Part shown: in pieces, positions 5,892 to 7,478 of the stretch
Layout of the letters: every line of letters begins with the position of its first letter
Position numbering within the stretch: position 1 is the stretch's first letter
Origin: JBDTLH01 sp039934875
GTDB taxonomy: Bacteria > Acidobacteriota > Terriglobia > Terriglobales > Acidobacteriaceae
Length of the DNA stretch: 7,478 nucleotides
Direction: 5' to 3'
Assembly: GCA_039934875.1 (NCBI GenBank)
Contig: JBDTLH010000216.1
Location: forward strand, 1 to 7,478
The notes under the pieces: model-generated
What the model was told of the DNA's origin: nothing
Databases searched by the model: none
Seen by the model: the letters and a program-made list of their open reading frames with translations, nothing else
Program-made: the position numbers and the translations under genes

Positions 5892-6514
5892 CCCAGCCTC
5901 ACAGCCACATACGGCGCCAACAGCGCCTGCACGCTCTCATCCATCAGTGAGCTCCCGAAATATTCCATGCTCAGCCGCTCCACCTTGCTCTGCTTCACAT
6001 TCAGCGCCGGCATCGCCTGCGCATTCCGCACCAACTGTGCGCACGCAAACTTCACTGCATCCGCGATCACCAGCATCCCCGCCAAATAGGTGATCTCGAT
6101 CTCGTTGAAGCTCAACCCCAGCAGCGACGGATACACCATCACCTCGCCCGTATCCGTCCGCACCTCGTAGTTCCCCGCATTCAACTGGCTCCACTGTCCC
6201 GGCAAGCCAAACGCACGCGCCACATCCGAGGCCAACTCGCTGCCCGACCACTCGCCCCTTCGCGGCATCGAATATCGCGCCTGCAACGCAATCACCGGAC
6301 CATTTCCATTCGCGTCCTGCGATAACGGCCCGTAGCTCACCCGCGCCGTCAACGATCCCGCTGTCAGCCGCAACCGCTCGTCATACTGCTGCACTCCCAG
6401 CGACGGACGCCGGCAATGACTCTCGATCAGCGCACTCGCCGCCGCCAACTGCGCCGTCGCAGTCGTATCCGGCAACCCATACAACTCATATTCCTGCGGA
6501 CTCAAATAAACCAT
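5888..6514 (-). CDS. Phage head-tail connector (gp6-like adaptor)
   Basis: This 208-residue protein starts at ATG 6514, preceded by AGGGGAGG (GGAGG at 6518-6522, a short 3-base spacer). The N-terminus (YLSPQEYELYGLPDTTATAQLAAASALIESHCRRP) matches the helical opening typical of head-tail connector/adaptor proteins of the HK97 gp6 class: a start-of-helix SPQEY motif, a Thr-rich turn, then an Ala-rich helix ending in ..LIESxxxRP. The family forms a ring under the portal and joins capsid to neck. The middle is beta-rich (YEVRTDTGEVMVYP). The C-terminus is helical (ADAVKFACAQLVRNAQAMPALNVKQSKVERLSMEYF). It is longer than minimal adaptors because of this extra beta insertion. Position after the capsid gene agrees. 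The stop overlaps the next start by 4 bases (ATGA), implying translational coupling. Confidence 0.68.
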   Translation of the reverse strand: MVYLSPQEYELYGLPDTTATAQLAAASALIESHCRRPSLGVQQYDERLRLTAGSLTARVSYGPLSQDANGNGPVIALQARYSMPRRGEWSGSELASDVARAFGLPGQWSQLNAGNYEVRTDTGEVMVYPSLLGLSFNEIEITYLAGMLVIADAVKFACAQLVRNAQAMPALNVKQSKVERLSMEYFGSSLMDESVQALLAPYVAVRLG

Positions 6515-6540
6515 TCGCCTCCCCTTGCTCTCGCACTCGC

Positions 6541-6570
6541 ACTTGGTGGCACAGACATTCCTGTCTGGGC
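6541..6570. repeat. Small hairpin element (CAGACA-TTCC-TGTCTG) in the gap
   Basis: A perfect 6-bp inverted repeat with a 4-base loop spans 6552-6567, with two further C-G pairs possible after one mismatch. It sits in a GGTGGCACAGACATTCCTGTC context that resembles an interspersed intergenic repeat I associate with Acidobacteria genomes. That association is from memory. The stretch 6515-6690 holds no convincing gene. Besides this element it contains the terminator-like hairpin, the CAACTGA tract and the connector gene's ribosome binding site. Confidence 0.4.
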
Positions 6571-6620
6571 ATGAATAAACTCGCCCCGCTCCGATGTCGA
6601 AAGTCGGTTCGCACGAGACC

Positions 6621-6650
6621 AAAAGACAGGGAGAAGCATCAGCCCCTCCC
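6621..6650 (-). terminator. Intrinsic-terminator-like hairpin after the capsid gene
   Basis: On the minus strand, bases 6650-6629 form a 9-bp stem (GGGAGGGGC / GCTTCTCCC, two G-T wobbles) with a TGAT loop. TGTCTTTT follows at 6628-6621. It lies 41 bases past the capsid stop codon. The U-tract is imperfect, so read-through to the connector gene is expected. It would lower downstream expression relative to the capsid. Confidence 0.5.
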
Positions 6651-6658
6651 TTGCCCCT

Positions 6659-6680
6659 AGCAACTAACAACTGACAACTG
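6659..6680. repeat. Short tandem repeat, CAACTAA/CAACTGA type
   Basis: Directly after the capsid stop (on the minus strand) there are three near-identical 7-base units on the plus strand: CAACTAA, CAACTGA, CAACTGC. Tandem CAACTGA-type tracts of this sort occur between genes in various bacterial chromosomes and carry no coding signal. This one is short, so chance is possible. Confidence 0.45.
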
Positions 6681-6690
6681 CTCCAACCAA

Positions 6691-7478
6691 CTACCTCGTC
6701 ACCACCACCTGCGCGTGCGCAGAACTCGCGCCCTTCACCACCACCGCCCCGAACTTCACGATTACATGCTGCTGTGTCAATGATCCCGGCAACCCAAGTT
6801 GGAACACTCGTGGATTCGGATCGGTCAGCCAGTGATACTCGATCAACTCCTCGGTCACGATGAATGCAGGCAGCATCGCAGTGCCGCTGCCCGGAGTGCC
6901 GGTGTAACCCAGCGACCACTCGGGAATCAGCGGCAGCTCGCCCGCCTGTGTCGAAAGCGCCTTCACCGTGATCCCGCCGACTTCAACCGTGTTCAGAATC
7001 ACGTTGAATTCGCTCTTCATCTCGCGATCGATCAGGTCCAGCAGCACCGGGTTCGCGTAGATCGCCGTCGGACGCACTTCATACGACGTATTCGCAACCA
7101 TGCTCGCAATCTGCGCTTTGATTCCGTCCACAATGCTCTGGCTGACGCCGATTGCGGCTACATTGCCGCCGCTGCTGATCTGTCCCGCAGCCCCAAAATA
7201 CTGTGCGGTCGTAGGAGCGCTCAACGAAGTATCATTCCCGTTCCACAACGCCACATCGTGGGTGCGCAGCAAGCCCTCGATCGAATCCGTCAAGTCCTTC
7301 GCCTGCAAGTAGGCAAACTGGCTCTGCTGCTGGCCAACCTCGATGTCAAACAGGTTGTAATTCACCTGCGAGATCAGCCCCTTCAGCGGCACCGAACGCT
7401 CGACGCGCGTGGGTGAATTGATTGTCGCCACCAGATTGCGCGGGTCCACGAACCCGTTCGCCGCGCTCGGCGAGGCAA
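6691..7478 (-). CDS. Phage major capsid protein, N-terminus outside window
   Basis: The frame is open to the window edge and ends in TAG, giving 261 residues of a longer protein. An in-frame GTG at 7449 is probably internal, because coding-like sequence (ASPSAANGFVDPRN) continues upstream of it. Recognisable capsid-like stretches are the helix-rich part around AYLQAKDLTDSIEGLLRTHD, a WNGNDT turn followed by a Gly/Ser-rich loop, a YANPVLLDLIDREMKSEF helix, and a beta-rich C-terminal part (GGITVKALSTQAGELPLIPE onward). These fit an HK97-fold coat protein that forms the icosahedral shell. The position, first in line before a gp6-like connector gene, supports this. A terminator-like hairpin follows the gene, which fits the usual need to express coat protein above its downstream neighbours. 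The exact capsid family cannot be named from the sequence alone. An encapsulin-like shell is less likely, given the neck and tail genes that follow. Confidence 0.72.
   Translation of the reverse strand, partial: ASPSAANGFVDPRNLVATINSPTRVERSVPLKGLISQVNYNLFDIEVGQQQSQFAYLQAKDLTDSIEGLLRTHDVALWNGNDTSLSAPTTAQYFGAAGQISSGGNVAAIGVSQSIVDGIKAQIASMVANTSYEVRPTAIYANPVLLDLIDREMKSEFNVILNTVEVGGITVKALSTQAGELPLIPEWSLGYTGTPGSGTAMLPAFIVTEELIEYHWLTDPNPRVFQLGLPGSLTQQHVIVKFGAVVVKGASSAHAQVVVTR

Noticed and set aside
6540..6600. Possible promoter upstream of the connector gene (TTCGAC ... TTTATT on the minus strand)
   Set aside because: The -35-like match is poor and the consensus for this host is unknown, so I do not list it.
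1..7478. tRNA genes, CRISPR arrays, integrase, attachment sites or insertion sequences
   Set aside because: None were seen: no cloverleaf-like stretch, regular repeat-spacer pattern, recombinase motif or terminal inverted repeats with a transposase frame.

Overview
The window carries a block of tailed-phage (Caudoviricetes-type) morphogenesis and lysis genes, all transcribed on the minus strand, so transcription runs from base 7478 towards base 1. DNA is GC-rich, start codons are often GTG or TTG, genes are packed with 4-base ATGA/GTGA stop-start overlaps, and most starts have a clear GGAGG-type ribosome binding site. The style of the structural proteins and of the dispersed intergenic repeats suggests a prophage, or a prophage-derived cluster, of an Acidobacteriota-like bacterium. 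This taxonomic call is an inference from recollection and is not proven by the sequence.

Layout in transcription order: (1) a major capsid protein missing its N-terminus (6691-7478); (2) a 176-base gap (6515-6690) with a terminator-like hairpin and short repeats; (3) a head-tail module: a gp6-like connector/adaptor (5888-6514), a 135-residue head-closure-position protein (5484-5891) and a tail-terminator-position protein (5011-5487), joined by 4-base overlaps; (4) a 188-base gap (4823-5010) with two interspersed-repeat-like segments; (5) a major tail (tube-like) protein that appears in two pieces in different frames (4265-4822 and 3879-4268); (6) an 85-base gap with a strong intrinsic-terminator-like UUCG hairpin; (7) a 740-residue tail hub/tip protein (1571-3793); (8) a lysis cassette: a membrane/coiled-coil holin-like protein (1281-1562), an M15-type endolysin (841-1284), an i-spanin-like membrane/coiled-coil protein (92-844), and the start of a small membrane protein (1-117) that overlaps the spanin-like gene and leaves the window.

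Together these would form the capsid, close its neck, build a tail ending in a hub with carbohydrate-binding-like middle domains, and lyse the cell. Two features need explaining. The tail tube protein is broken by what looks like a -1 frame change in the middle of an inserted small barrel. There is also no tape-measure gene between the tail tube and the hub, where long-tailed phages usually carry it. Either the tail is very short or unusual, or the tape measure lies elsewhere, or the element is decaying. Repeats of the kind normally seen between host genes, sitting inside the late operon, favour long residence in a host chromosome.
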